Below are positions 24,892-31,988 of a stretch of 64,000 bases of DNA, one piece after another. The DNA is taken from positions 3,410,001 to 3,474,000 of the forward strand of contig NZ_CP118574.1 of NCBI RefSeq assembly GCF_028898845.1. Reading direction: 5' to 3'. The position numbers and the translations under genes are program-made. Position 1 is the first letter of the stretch. Every line of letters starts with the position of its first letter. This DNA is from Streptomyces sp. WZ-12 (GTDB lineage Bacteria; Actinomycetota; Actinomycetes; Streptomycetales; Streptomycetaceae). The notes below the pieces were generated by a model that worked only from the letters and a program-made list of their open reading frames with translations, did not search any database and was not told the DNA's origin.

Positions 24892-25908
24892 ATGGAATTC
24901 CTCGCCGGCGGTCGCGCGGAAGTCCGCATCACCCATGCTGACGTGGGCAAAAGGGTATCCGTCCGGCGTCTGACCGGGGCCGGTGCGGGGGCTGGGGCGT
25001 TCACGGACGCGGTCGGCGTTCTCACATCATGGGACGACGGTGTGCTGAGCATCACACGGCGCAGCGGCGAGTGCGTACGGATCGATGAATCTTCGCTGGT
25101 GGCGGGCAAGGTGGTGCCCGCGGCGCCGGCCCGGAGGAGGGGTCCGGCGGCCTCGGTGCGCGAGCTCCAGGAGGTCGCGGCCCGTGGCTGGCCGGCCGTT
25201 GAGACGGAACGTCTCGGAGAGTGGACGCTGCGGGCCTCCGGGGGCTTCACCCGGCGCGCCAATTCCGTTGTGCCGCTCGGTGACCCCGGTGTCCCGTTGG
25301 ACGAGGCGCTGGCCCGGGTCACCCGGTGGTACGCAGACCGCGGGCTGCCCGCCCTGTTCACCGTCGCCACCGGGCGGGCCGACGCCGACGAGCACCTGGC
25401 CGCCGAACTGGCCACCCGCGGCTGGCGCGACGAGGCGCACACCTCGGTGCGGACCGCGGCGCTGGCACCGCTGGCGGACACCGCCGCGGACACCTCACGG
25501 GTGCTGCTCTCCCGGCAGCCGGACGCCGACTGGCTGGGCCTGTACAACCGGGCCGGGACGCCCACCGCGGACGCGCTGGCGGTGCTGACCGGCGGCCCGT
25601 CGGTCTGGTTCGCGCGGGTGCCGGCGCCGGACGGGGGCACCGAGGCGATCGGTCGGCTGGCCGTCGACGGGCGCTGGGCGGGCTTCGCGGCGGTGGAGAC
25701 CGCCCCCGCGCGGCGGCGCCGGGGGCTGGCGAAACTGGTGATGGCGGCGCTCGCCGAGCGGGCCCTCGCCGAGGGCGCCTCCGCGGCGTACCTCCAGGTC
25801 GAGGCGGACAACGCGGGCGCGCTGGCACTGTACGACGGGCTCGGGTTCACCGAGCACCACGGCTATCACTACCGGCGCGGCCCGGCCGCCGGCGCGACCG
25901 GGGTCTGA
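24892..25908 (+). CDS. GNAT family N-acetyltransferase with N-terminal beta domain
   Basis: This 338-residue protein has an N-terminal SH3-like part (about 5-65, DVGKRVSVRRL then VGVLTSWDDGVLSITRRSGECVRI), a weak middle GNAT-like half and a clear C-terminal GNAT domain. The acetyl-CoA loop ARRRRGLAKLVMAALAERAL is followed by YLQVEADNAGALALYDGLGF. It transfers an acetyl group from acetyl-CoA to an unidentified amine. The ATG at 24892 has only a weak GAGAG site. The SirB1-like gene follows in the same direction after 17 bases, so the two probably form an operon. Confidence 0.87.
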   Translation: MEFLAGGRAEVRITHADVGKRVSVRRLTGAGAGAGAFTDAVGVLTSWDDGVLSITRRSGECVRIDESSLVAGKVVPAAPARRRGPAASVRELQEVAARGWPAVETERLGEWTLRASGGFTRRANSVVPLGDPGVPLDEALARVTRWYADRGLPALFTVATGRADADEHLAAELATRGWRDEAHTSVRTAALAPLADTAADTSRVLLSRQPDADWLGLYNRAGTPTADALAVLTGGPSVWFARVPAPDGGTEAIGRLAVDGRWAGFAAVETAPARRRRGLAKLVMAALAERALAEGASAAYLQVEADNAGALALYDGLGFTEHHGYHYRRGPAAGATGV

Positions 25909-25925
25909 GGGGGTGTCCGTCCGGT

Positions 25926-26798
25926 ATGGGTGAGCGAGCGGAGCGCGGCGGGGAGCCGGGGCGGGACGCGGCGCGCGACGAACGGCGGCGGCAGTTCGCG
26001 GCGGCGGCCCGCGAGGAGCGGCCCGACCTCGCCCTGCTGTGCCTGCTGATCGGCGCCGAGGCCGACCCGTCCCTGGGCGAGGCCGGCATCGACGCGGCGC
26101 AGATCGAACTGGACCGGCTGGCCGGCGCGCTGCCCTACGCCCCGGCCGGCGGCCCCGGCGCCTGGGCCCGCAACCTCGCCGAACTGCTGGGCACCCGGCA
26201 CGGTTTCGGGGGCTCGGCCAGCGACTACCGGCGACTCGCGTCGTCGCTGCTGCACGAGGTGGTGCGGCGGCGGCACGGCCTGCCGATCCTGCTGTCGGTG
26301 GTCTGGATGGAGGTCGCCCGGCGGGCCGGGGCGCCGGTCTACGGAGTGGCGCTGCCGGGCCACTTCGTCGTCGGGCTGGGGGATCCGGCCGGGCGGCACG
26401 TGCTGGCCGACCCGTTCGAGGGCGGGCGGCTGCTCACCGACCAGGACGCGGCGATGCTCGTCGCGGGGGCCACCGGCGAGGCGCTGACGCCGGGGATGCT
26501 CGCGCCGGCCGGCCCGTTGGAGATCGTCCAGCGGATCCTCAACAACATCCGGGCCTGGGCGCAGGCCCGCCCGGAGCACAGCGCGGTCCACCTGTGGGCG
26601 CTGGACCTGTCGTTGCTGCTGCCCAGCCATCCGGCGCGGCTGCGTCACGAGCGCGCCCGGCTCCTGGTGCAGCGGGGCGAATTCCTGGCCGGGGCAGCCG
26701 AGTTGGAGGAGTACGCGCAGGTGTTGGAGCCGGTCCAGCCGGCGGCCGCGACCGCTCTGCGGCAGGAGGCGGCGGCGGCCCGGGCCCGGCTCAACTGA
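25926..26798 (+). CDS. SirB1-like transglutaminase-core protein
   Basis: This 290-residue soluble protein has the SirB1/Transglut_core2 pattern: a helical N-terminus (LALLCLLIGAEADPSL), LLHEVVRRRHGLPILLSVVWMEVARR, then YGVALPGHFVVGL and a C-terminal tetratricopeptide-like part (about 200-285). The His in PGHFVVG and the Asp in LADPFEGG could be the remaining catalytic-type residues, but the cysteine is not evident, so it may be a binding protein rather than an enzyme. GAGGGGG lies 12 bases before the ATG. It ends 18 bases from the stop of the convergent phosphatase gene. Confidence 0.82.
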   Translation: MGERAERGGEPGRDAARDERRRQFAAAAREERPDLALLCLLIGAEADPSLGEAGIDAAQIELDRLAGALPYAPAGGPGAWARNLAELLGTRHGFGGSASDYRRLASSLLHEVVRRRHGLPILLSVVWMEVARRAGAPVYGVALPGHFVVGLGDPAGRHVLADPFEGGRLLTDQDAAMLVAGATGEALTPGMLAPAGPLEIVQRILNNIRAWAQARPEHSAVHLWALDLSLLLPSHPARLRHERARLLVQRGEFLAGAAELEEYAQVLEPVQPAAATALRQEAAAARARLN

Positions 26799-26816
26799 CC
26801 GGCCGGCGGCGCGCGG

Positions 26817-27920
26817 TCAGGCCGCCGCCGGGGCCTCGTCCGCGGAGGCACGACGGATGATCAGCAGCGTGGCGTCGTCCTTCAGGTCGCCGCCGGTGAA
26901 GTGCTCCAGGTCGGCGCGGAGCGTGCGGGCCAGGTCGGCGGGCTCCAGTTCCACCCGGGCGGCGATCCGCTCGGCCAGCGGGTAGAAGTGGCCGTCGGCG
27001 CTGCGGGCCTCGGTGACGCCGTCGGTGCACAGCACCACCCAGTCGTGCGGTTGCGGGCTGATCAGGACGCTCCGGCGCGGCTCGCGGCTCAGTCCGGCCA
27101 GCCCCAACGGGAGCCCGCCCTCACCCTCGGAGCGCTCGTCGACGTGGCCGTTGCGCACCAGGTAGTACGGGATGTGGCCGCAGGACAGGATGCGGGCCCG
27201 ACCGGGGGCGCGGAGCTCCAACAGCAGCGCGGTGACGAAGCGCTCGTCGGTGCCCTCCTGCGCGGAGCGGGCGTTGTAGCGGGTCAGCGCCTGCTCCATC
27301 CGGCCCGCCACGCCCTCCAGCGACTCCTGGTACTGGGCCGCCTCGCGGAACGACGCCAGCACCTCCAGGCCCGCGCCGATCGCCGGCATGCCCTTGCCCT
27401 GAACGTCGCCGATCAGCAGCCGCAGCCCGTGCGGGGTCTCGACGGCCTCGTAGATGTCGCCGCCGACCCGGGCGCCCTCCTGGGCCGAGACGTAGAAGCC
27501 GTACGCCTCCACGGGGCCCGCGCGCAGCGGGAGTTCGCGCAGCATGGCCTGCTGGACGGTGTCGGCCACCAGGCTGGTGCGGGCGTGCAGCGCCTCGCGC
27601 TGCAGCCGGGTGCGGCACAACACGAGGGAGAAGACGCCCGCCAGGAACGCCCCGAAGACGCCGACGACCCGGCTGGCCGGAGCCCAGTCGGGCACCGTCA
27701 GCAGATCGACGTAGGTGAGGCAGACGACGTAGACGACCGCCACCAGCAGCGTCCGGTGGTAGGAGCAGCGCAGTGCGGCGACCAACAAGGCGATGCCCAT
27801 GAACGCGGAGAGGTGCAGCTCCGGGCCGGTCGTGGCGTCGATCGCCGCGACGACCACGATGGCGAGGATCAGCAGCACGGGGGCGAGGACGCCGTCCTCG
27901 GCAGGGCGGTGGGCTGGCAT
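26817..27920 (-). CDS. Membrane-bound PP2C (SpoIIE-type) protein phosphatase
   Basis: This 367-residue protein has about four membrane helices in residues 10-105 (LAPVLLILAIVVVAAI and others), a short linker and a SpoIIE-type PP2C domain (about 125-355). The metal-binding motifs are GGDIYEA, IGDVQGKGM, CTDGVTEAR and DDATLLII. Such phosphatases usually act on anti-anti-sigma factors or sense membrane signals, but no partner gene lies next to it. It converges with the SirB1-like gene, whose stop is 18 bases away. Confidence 0.9.
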   Translation of the reverse strand: MPAHRPAEDGVLAPVLLILAIVVVAAIDATTGPELHLSAFMGIALLVAALRCSYHRTLLVAVVYVVCLTYVDLLTVPDWAPASRVVGVFGAFLAGVFSLVLCRTRLQREALHARTSLVADTVQQAMLRELPLRAGPVEAYGFYVSAQEGARVGGDIYEAVETPHGLRLLIGDVQGKGMPAIGAGLEVLASFREAAQYQESLEGVAGRMEQALTRYNARSAQEGTDERFVTALLLELRAPGRARILSCGHIPYYLVRNGHVDERSEGEGGLPLGLAGLSREPRRSVLISPQPHDWVVLCTDGVTEARSADGHFYPLAERIAARVELEPADLARTLRADLEHFTGGDLKDDATLLIIRRASADEAPAAA

Positions 27921-28049
27921 GACACTTCAAGCCTGCGGGACGTTCCGCGCGCCCGCACAGGGGCGAAGGTCCGCCGGATCACCCGACGGAGGTCGCGGGC
28001 GCGGCCGGCGGCGCGGGGACGGCCGTGGCCCGTTGGAAGCGCCCTGGGG

Positions 28050-28096
28050 CCTGTCCGACGGATCGCGGCCGGGGCGCCCCTGGTCCGTCGGGCAGG
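28050..28096 (-). terminator. Terminator hairpin of the ABC/two-component operon
   Basis: A 13-bp stem (28050-28062 with 28084-28096) with one G-T pair lies 15 bases after the response-regulator stop. The 21-base loop is itself G+C-rich. Confidence 0.65.
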
Positions 28097-28111
28097 GGAT
28101 TCGTTGCGGTA

Positions 28112-28717
28112 CTAGAGCCAACCCTTGTCGCGGGCGGTGCGGACGGCCTCCGCGCGGTTGCGGGCGCCGGTCTTCTGGATGGCGAGCGAGAGGTAGTTGC
28201 GGACCGTGCCCTGGGAGAGGTGCAGGGCGGTGGCGATCTCGGCGTTGGTGGAGCCGTCGGCGGCGGCCCGCAGGACATCGCGCTCGCGCTCGGTCAGCGG
28301 GCTGGCACCGTCGGCCAACGCGGCCGCCGCCAGCGCCGGGTCGATGACCCGCTCACCGTCCAGCACCCGGCGCACCGCGTCCGCGAGCTGGGCGGCCGGG
28401 GCGTCCTTGACCAGGAAGGCGTCCGCGCCCGCCTCCATGGCGCGGCGTAGATACCCGGGGCGTCCGAAGGTGGTGAGGATGACGACCTTCACGCCGGGCA
28501 ACTCGTCGCGCAGCCGCGCCGCGGCGTCCAGCCCGGTCATCCCCGGCATCTCGATGTCCAGCAGCGCGACGTCGATCGCATGCGCCCTGGCCTGGGCGAG
28601 GACCTCGTCCCCGCGGGCCGCCTGGGCGACGACCTCCAGGTCGTCCTCCAGGGACAACAGCGCCGCCAGCGCCTCCCGGACCATGGACTGGTCCTCCGCC
28701 AGCAGCAGTCTGATCAT
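28112..28717 (-). CDS. LuxR/NarL-family response regulator
   Basis: This 201-residue response regulator has a receiver domain (1-120) with the acidic pocket E8/D9, phosphorylatable D54 in ALLDIEMPG and the conserved Lys in LVKDAP. A LuxR-type helix-turn-helix follows (about 140-195, LTERERDVLRAAADGSTNAEIATALHLS). The partner is the DesK-type kinase encoded 83 bases upstream. A perfect palindrome in front of the operon is the likely binding site. A TAAGCT hexamer 7 bases before the ATG suggests a second, leaderless promoter for this gene alone. Confidence 0.93.
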   Translation of the reverse strand: MIRLLLAEDQSMVREALAALLSLEDDLEVVAQAARGDEVLAQARAHAIDVALLDIEMPGMTGLDAAARLRDELPGVKVVILTTFGRPGYLRRAMEAGADAFLVKDAPAAQLADAVRRVLDGERVIDPALAAAALADGASPLTERERDVLRAAADGSTNAEIATALHLSQGTVRNYLSLAIQKTGARNRAEAVRTARDKGWL

Positions 28718-28724
28718 GCGGGCC

Positions 28725-28730
28725 AGCTTA
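28725..28730 (-). promoter_or_regulatory. -10 hexamer TAAGCT before the response regulator
   Basis: TAAGCT lies 7 bases before the ATG at 28717 and no ribosome binding site is visible. This implies a promoter inside the operon, in the 83-base gap after the kinase gene. Confidence 0.45.
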
Positions 28731-28800
28731 CGGCCCGAGGCGGGCACGGCGGCCGGGAGTCCGTGCACGGGGCAGCGGGGTGGGCCCGGCAGGGCACCCC

Positions 28801-30066
28801 TCAGGCGGGGCCGTTCACCGGCTCCGGGGAGCTGTCCGGCGCGGGTATCGGGCCGTCCGGGGACGGGGACGGGGCGCGCAGCGGGACGAAGGCCCGCAAC
28901 ACGAAGCCGCCGGAGCCGGGGGCCTGGCCCGTCTCCAGATGGCCGTCGGTGAGCGCCAGCCGCTCGCGCAGGCCAGCGAGGCCGTTGCCGTCGTGCTGGG
29001 CGCGGGACGGGCCGTCCCCGTCGTCGGCCACGGTCAGGCAGACATAGCGGCGCTCGTCGGCCTCCCACTCCTCGGTGAGCAGCAACTCGCAGCGGCGGGC
29101 GCCGCTGTGCCGGACGACGTTGGTGACCGCCTCGCGCAGCGCCCAGGCCAGGGCGCCCTCGGTGTCGGCGGTCAGCCCGTGGTGCTCCTCCTCCAGCGAC
29201 GGGTCGACGGTGAGCGCGATCTGGGCGGTGCGCAGCGCGGCGCGGGCGCCGGCCAGCTCCACCGCCAGGCGGGGGCGGCGGTAACCGGTGACCGCCTCGC
29301 GGACGTCGACCAGGGCCTGGCGGCTGACCCGCTCGATGTCGGCGACCTGCTTGGCGGCGTCGTCGGGGCGGCCGGGCAGCATCCGCCCGGCCAGCTCGCT
29401 CTTGAGCGTTATCAGCGAGAGCGAGTGCCCGAGGAGGTCGTGCAGATCGCGGGCGAGCCGCAGGCGCTCCTCGTTGGCGGCGAGGCGGGCGACCTCCTCC
29501 CGGGCGGCCCGCAGCTCCTGCGTCGTACGGACCAGGTTCTGCACGCCGACCATCACGAAGCCGCTGCCGAGGGCCGGCAGCGCGTAGGCGAAGAGGTAGT
29601 AGTTGCGTATCTCCGGATAGCGGATGCCGACGGCGATCAGCACCGCGGTGATGAGCGGGATGACCCAGCGGGAGCGCTGCCAGGGCAGGACCACCGCGGA
29701 GGCCACGCTGGTGAAGATGAACAGCACCAGCCAGGAGTAGCCCAGCGTCCAGGTCAGGAGGACGGACAACAGCACCATCACGATCAGCGGGGTGTACCGG
29801 AGGGCGAGCGGCGGCTTCCGCAGCATGTGGCGGAAGACCAGCAGGGCGTAGGCGAGGACGAAGAGCGTGAGGCCGACGACGCCCCATATCCGCTGGCCGG
29901 TGCTGAAGCCGCGGTTGGTGAGCTCGGCCACCGGGCCGGCGAGGTAGAGCAGCCAGATGGCGATCCACATCGACTTGCCGACGGCCTGGCGGCGACTGCG
30001 CGGCCGCTGCCCGATCAGCACCGGGTTGCGGTCGTCCGCCACGCTCGTCGTCTTCACCGGTCTCAT
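28801..30066 (-). CDS. DesK-type sensor histidine kinase
   Basis: This 421-residue HisKA_3 kinase has about five or six membrane helices in residues 32-178, a coiled-coil linker and a dimerisation domain with H209 in RLARDLHDLLGHSLSLI. A HATPase domain follows, with LREAVTNVVRHSGA and a GNGLAGLRERL-type lid. It phosphorylates the adjacent response regulator in response to a membrane signal. The ATG overlaps the stop of the ABC permease gene by 4 bases. Kinases of this layout next to ABC-2 exporters often sense membrane-active compounds; that inference comes from context. Confidence 0.92.
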   Translation of the reverse strand: MRPVKTTSVADDRNPVLIGQRPRSRRQAVGKSMWIAIWLLYLAGPVAELTNRGFSTGQRIWGVVGLTLFVLAYALLVFRHMLRKPPLALRYTPLIVMVLLSVLLTWTLGYSWLVLFIFTSVASAVVLPWQRSRWVIPLITAVLIAVGIRYPEIRNYYLFAYALPALGSGFVMVGVQNLVRTTQELRAAREEVARLAANEERLRLARDLHDLLGHSLSLITLKSELAGRMLPGRPDDAAKQVADIERVSRQALVDVREAVTGYRRPRLAVELAGARAALRTAQIALTVDPSLEEEHHGLTADTEGALAWALREAVTNVVRHSGARRCELLLTEEWEADERRYVCLTVADDGDGPSRAQHDGNGLAGLRERLALTDGHLETGQAPGSGGFVLRAFVPLRAPSPSPDGPIPAPDSSPEPVNGPA

Positions 30067-30800
30067 GCCTTTCGAGTGTCCTTGCGGTACAGCCAGGCCG
30101 CACCGCCCACGAAGAGGATGAGGTAGCCCAGCAGGATGGTCACGTCCTTGACGTGCGGGGCGCCGCCGGCCTCGACGGCGGTGCCCAGCGCCGCGTAGGC
30201 GTGCGTCGGGAGCCATTCGGAGATGTTCTGCACCCACTGTGGCAGCAGCGTCATCGGCATCCACAGGCCGCCGAGGAAGGCCAGCGCGAAGAAGCAGAGC
30301 ATGGAGACCGGGCGGACCGCGTCGCCGGTGGCCACGTAGCCGATGGCGACGCCCAGGGCGGCGAAGACGAAGCTGCCGAGCCAGGTGCCGACGGCGATGG
30401 CGAGCCACTGCCAGGCTTCGAGCCGGACGTCCTTGACGACCGCACCGGCGATCAGGACCAGCAGGATCGAGGGCAGGCTGACCGTCGCCGCGGCGGCTAT
30501 CTTCGCGGCGACATAGCCCCGGCCGGGCAGCGCGGTCAGGCGGAGCTGGCGCACCCAGCCCTGCTCTCGCTCCTTGGCTATCCGCTCGCTGTTGCCGAGC
30601 AGGACGGCCGTCATGGCGCCGAAGGCGGACATCGAGACCATGTAGTAGAGACCCATGGTGAGGCCGGTGCCGGTGAGCGGCTTGTTGTCGGCGCCGCCGG
30701 CGATGAGGAGGTAGAGCGCCGGCGGGTAGATCACCGAGAAGAACATGAACTTCTTGTTCCGCAGCGCGCGGAGGATCTCCAGCTTGATCAGAGTGGTCAT
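30063..30800 (-). CDS. ABC-2 type transporter permease
   Basis: This 245-residue membrane protein has six probable helices and the ABC-2 exporter pattern (LKIEILRALRNKKFMFFSVIYPPALYLLI in order, then VSMSAFGAMTAVLLGN and GYVAAKIAAAATVSL). It should pair as a dimer with the ATPase encoded upstream to export a hydrophobic compound or lipid. Both ends overlap neighbours by 4 bases (ATGA junctions), so the three genes are translationally coupled. The substrate is unknown. Confidence 0.9.
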   Translation of the reverse strand: MTTLIKLEILRALRNKKFMFFSVIYPPALYLLIAGGADNKPLTGTGLTMGLYYMVSMSAFGAMTAVLLGNSERIAKEREQGWVRQLRLTALPGRGYVAAKIAAAATVSLPSILLVLIAGAVVKDVRLEAWQWLAIAVGTWLGSFVFAALGVAIGYVATGDAVRPVSMLCFFALAFLGGLWMPMTLLPQWVQNISEWLPTHAYAALGTAVEAGGAPHVKDVTILLGYLILFVGGAAWLYRKDTRKA

Positions 30801-31768
30801 CGGGCCGCCTCCTCGGCGGTGGTGATGGCGATGAACGCCTGCTCCAGGCCGAGGCCGGAGACTTCGAGGTTGCGCGGGTAGAGACCGAGGCCGTAAAGGG
30901 CGTGCACGGTGGCGTCGGCGTCCTGTGACTGGATGCGGACGGTGCGCGCGGCGCCCGCGGCGGAACCGCTGTGGGACACGGTCAGGGACGTCAGGTGCGG
31001 CAGGGCCTCCAGCGCGCTGCGGTCGGGCAGCTCGTCCAGATCGAAGGTGATCCGGCGGGCGCCGGCCCGGGCCTTGATCTCGGCGGAGGTGCCGTCGGCC
31101 AGCACCCGACCGCGGTGCAGCACGATCACGCGGTCGGCTATCTCGTCGGCCTCTTCGAGGTAGTGCGTGGCGAAGAGGACCGTGCGGCCCTCGTCGGCCT
31201 GGCGGCGCATGGCGCCCCAGAAGGTCTGCCGGGAGGAGACGTCCATGCCGGTGGTGGGCTCGTCGAGCACGATCAGGTCGTTGGCGCCGGCGGTGGCGAG
31301 AGCGAAGCGCACCCGCTGCTCCTGGCCGCCGGAGAGCTTGCCGACGAGCCGGTCCGCGATGTCGGTGATGCCGGCGGTGGCCATGATCTGGTCCACGGAA
31401 TAGCCGCGCGGGTGCAGATCACGGGCGAGCCGGACCAGCTCGCGGACCTTGACGCCCTCCATCAGGCCGCCGCTCTGGAGCATCGCGCCGACCCTGCCCT
31501 CCTGTATGGCGCGCTGCGGGGTGGTGCCGAAGAGGGAGACCTCGCCGGTGTCCGGGGTGCGCAGGCCGAGGAGGAGGTCGAGGGTGGAGGACTTGCCCGC
31601 GCCGTTGGGGCCGAGGAGGGCGACGGTCTCGCCGGGGTGCAGCTCCAGGTGGAGGTCGGCCACCGCGCGCACCGCGCCGTAACTCTTACTGACCCCCTGG
31701 AAGCTGACCACCGGGGCCCGGCCCGCGTCCCGCGCGGCGGTGAGAGTGGTGGTAGCTGTCGTCGTCAT
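30797..31768 (-). CDS. ABC transporter ATP-binding protein
   Basis: This 323-residue ATPase has Walker A GPNGAGKSS (about 53-61), signature LSGGQEQRVRFALA, Walker B LIVLDEPTTGMD and the switch histidine in LFATHYLEEADEIADR. A C-terminal extension of about 90 residues is like that of drug-exporter ATPases. It energises the ABC-2 permease encoded next. The ATG at 31768 has GGAAG upstream; a frame reaching 31822 would cross the promoter. Sixty bases upstream lies a perfect palindrome that probably binds the operon's own response regulator. Confidence 0.92.
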   Translation of the reverse strand: MTTTATTTLTAARDAGRAPVVSFQGVSKSYGAVRAVADLHLELHPGETVALLGPNGAGKSSTLDLLLGLRTPDTGEVSLFGTTPQRAIQEGRVGAMLQSGGLMEGVKVRELVRLARDLHPRGYSVDQIMATAGITDIADRLVGKLSGGQEQRVRFALATAGANDLIVLDEPTTGMDVSSRQTFWGAMRRQADEGRTVLFATHYLEEADEIADRVIVLHRGRVLADGTSAEIKARAGARRITFDLDELPDRSALEALPHLTSLTVSHSGSAAGAARTVRIQSQDADATVHALYGLGLYPRNLEVSGLGLEQAFIAITTAEEAAR

Positions 31769-31827
31769 GACATTGAGCTTCCTCGATCGACGGTGCGGTC
31801 CGGCAGTGTCAGGTGTCCGCAAAGCGG

Positions 31828-31843
31828 CATGACAGATGTCATG
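31828..31843. promoter_or_regulatory. Palindromic operator of the ABC/two-component operon
   Basis: CATGACA and TGTCATG arms (7 bp each, perfect) flank a central GA. The site lies 60 bases before the ATPase start, where a promoter is expected. NarL-type regulators bind such short inverted repeats, so autoregulation by the operon's regulator is the simplest reading. Confidence 0.6.
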
Positions 31844-31917
31844 GGTGAGGCCCCCTAGGGGGAATCCCGGAGGACTCTCCCCAGAGGGCCTCTGACCTGC
31901 TGGTGCCGAGGATACGG

Positions 31918-31943
31918 CGGTCGGGAAGCGGAAATCCCGATCG
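31918..31943 (-). terminator. Hairpin downstream of the PG-binding protein gene
   Basis: A 9-bp stem with one G-T pair (31918-31926 with 31935-31943) and an 8-base loop lies 24 bases after the stop codon. Confidence 0.5.
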
Positions 31944-31988
31944 TCAGTTGCCGTTGGTCGCGATCCGTCAGTTGCCGTTGGTCGCGAT
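31942..31988. repeat. Tandem duplication across a stop codon
   Basis: Two copies of the same 23 bases (31942-31964 and 31966-31988) lie head to tail with a period of 24. The second copy encodes the last residues IATNGN and the stop of the gene at 31968. The first copy repeats the same codons, in the same frame, after that stop. Confidence 0.8.
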
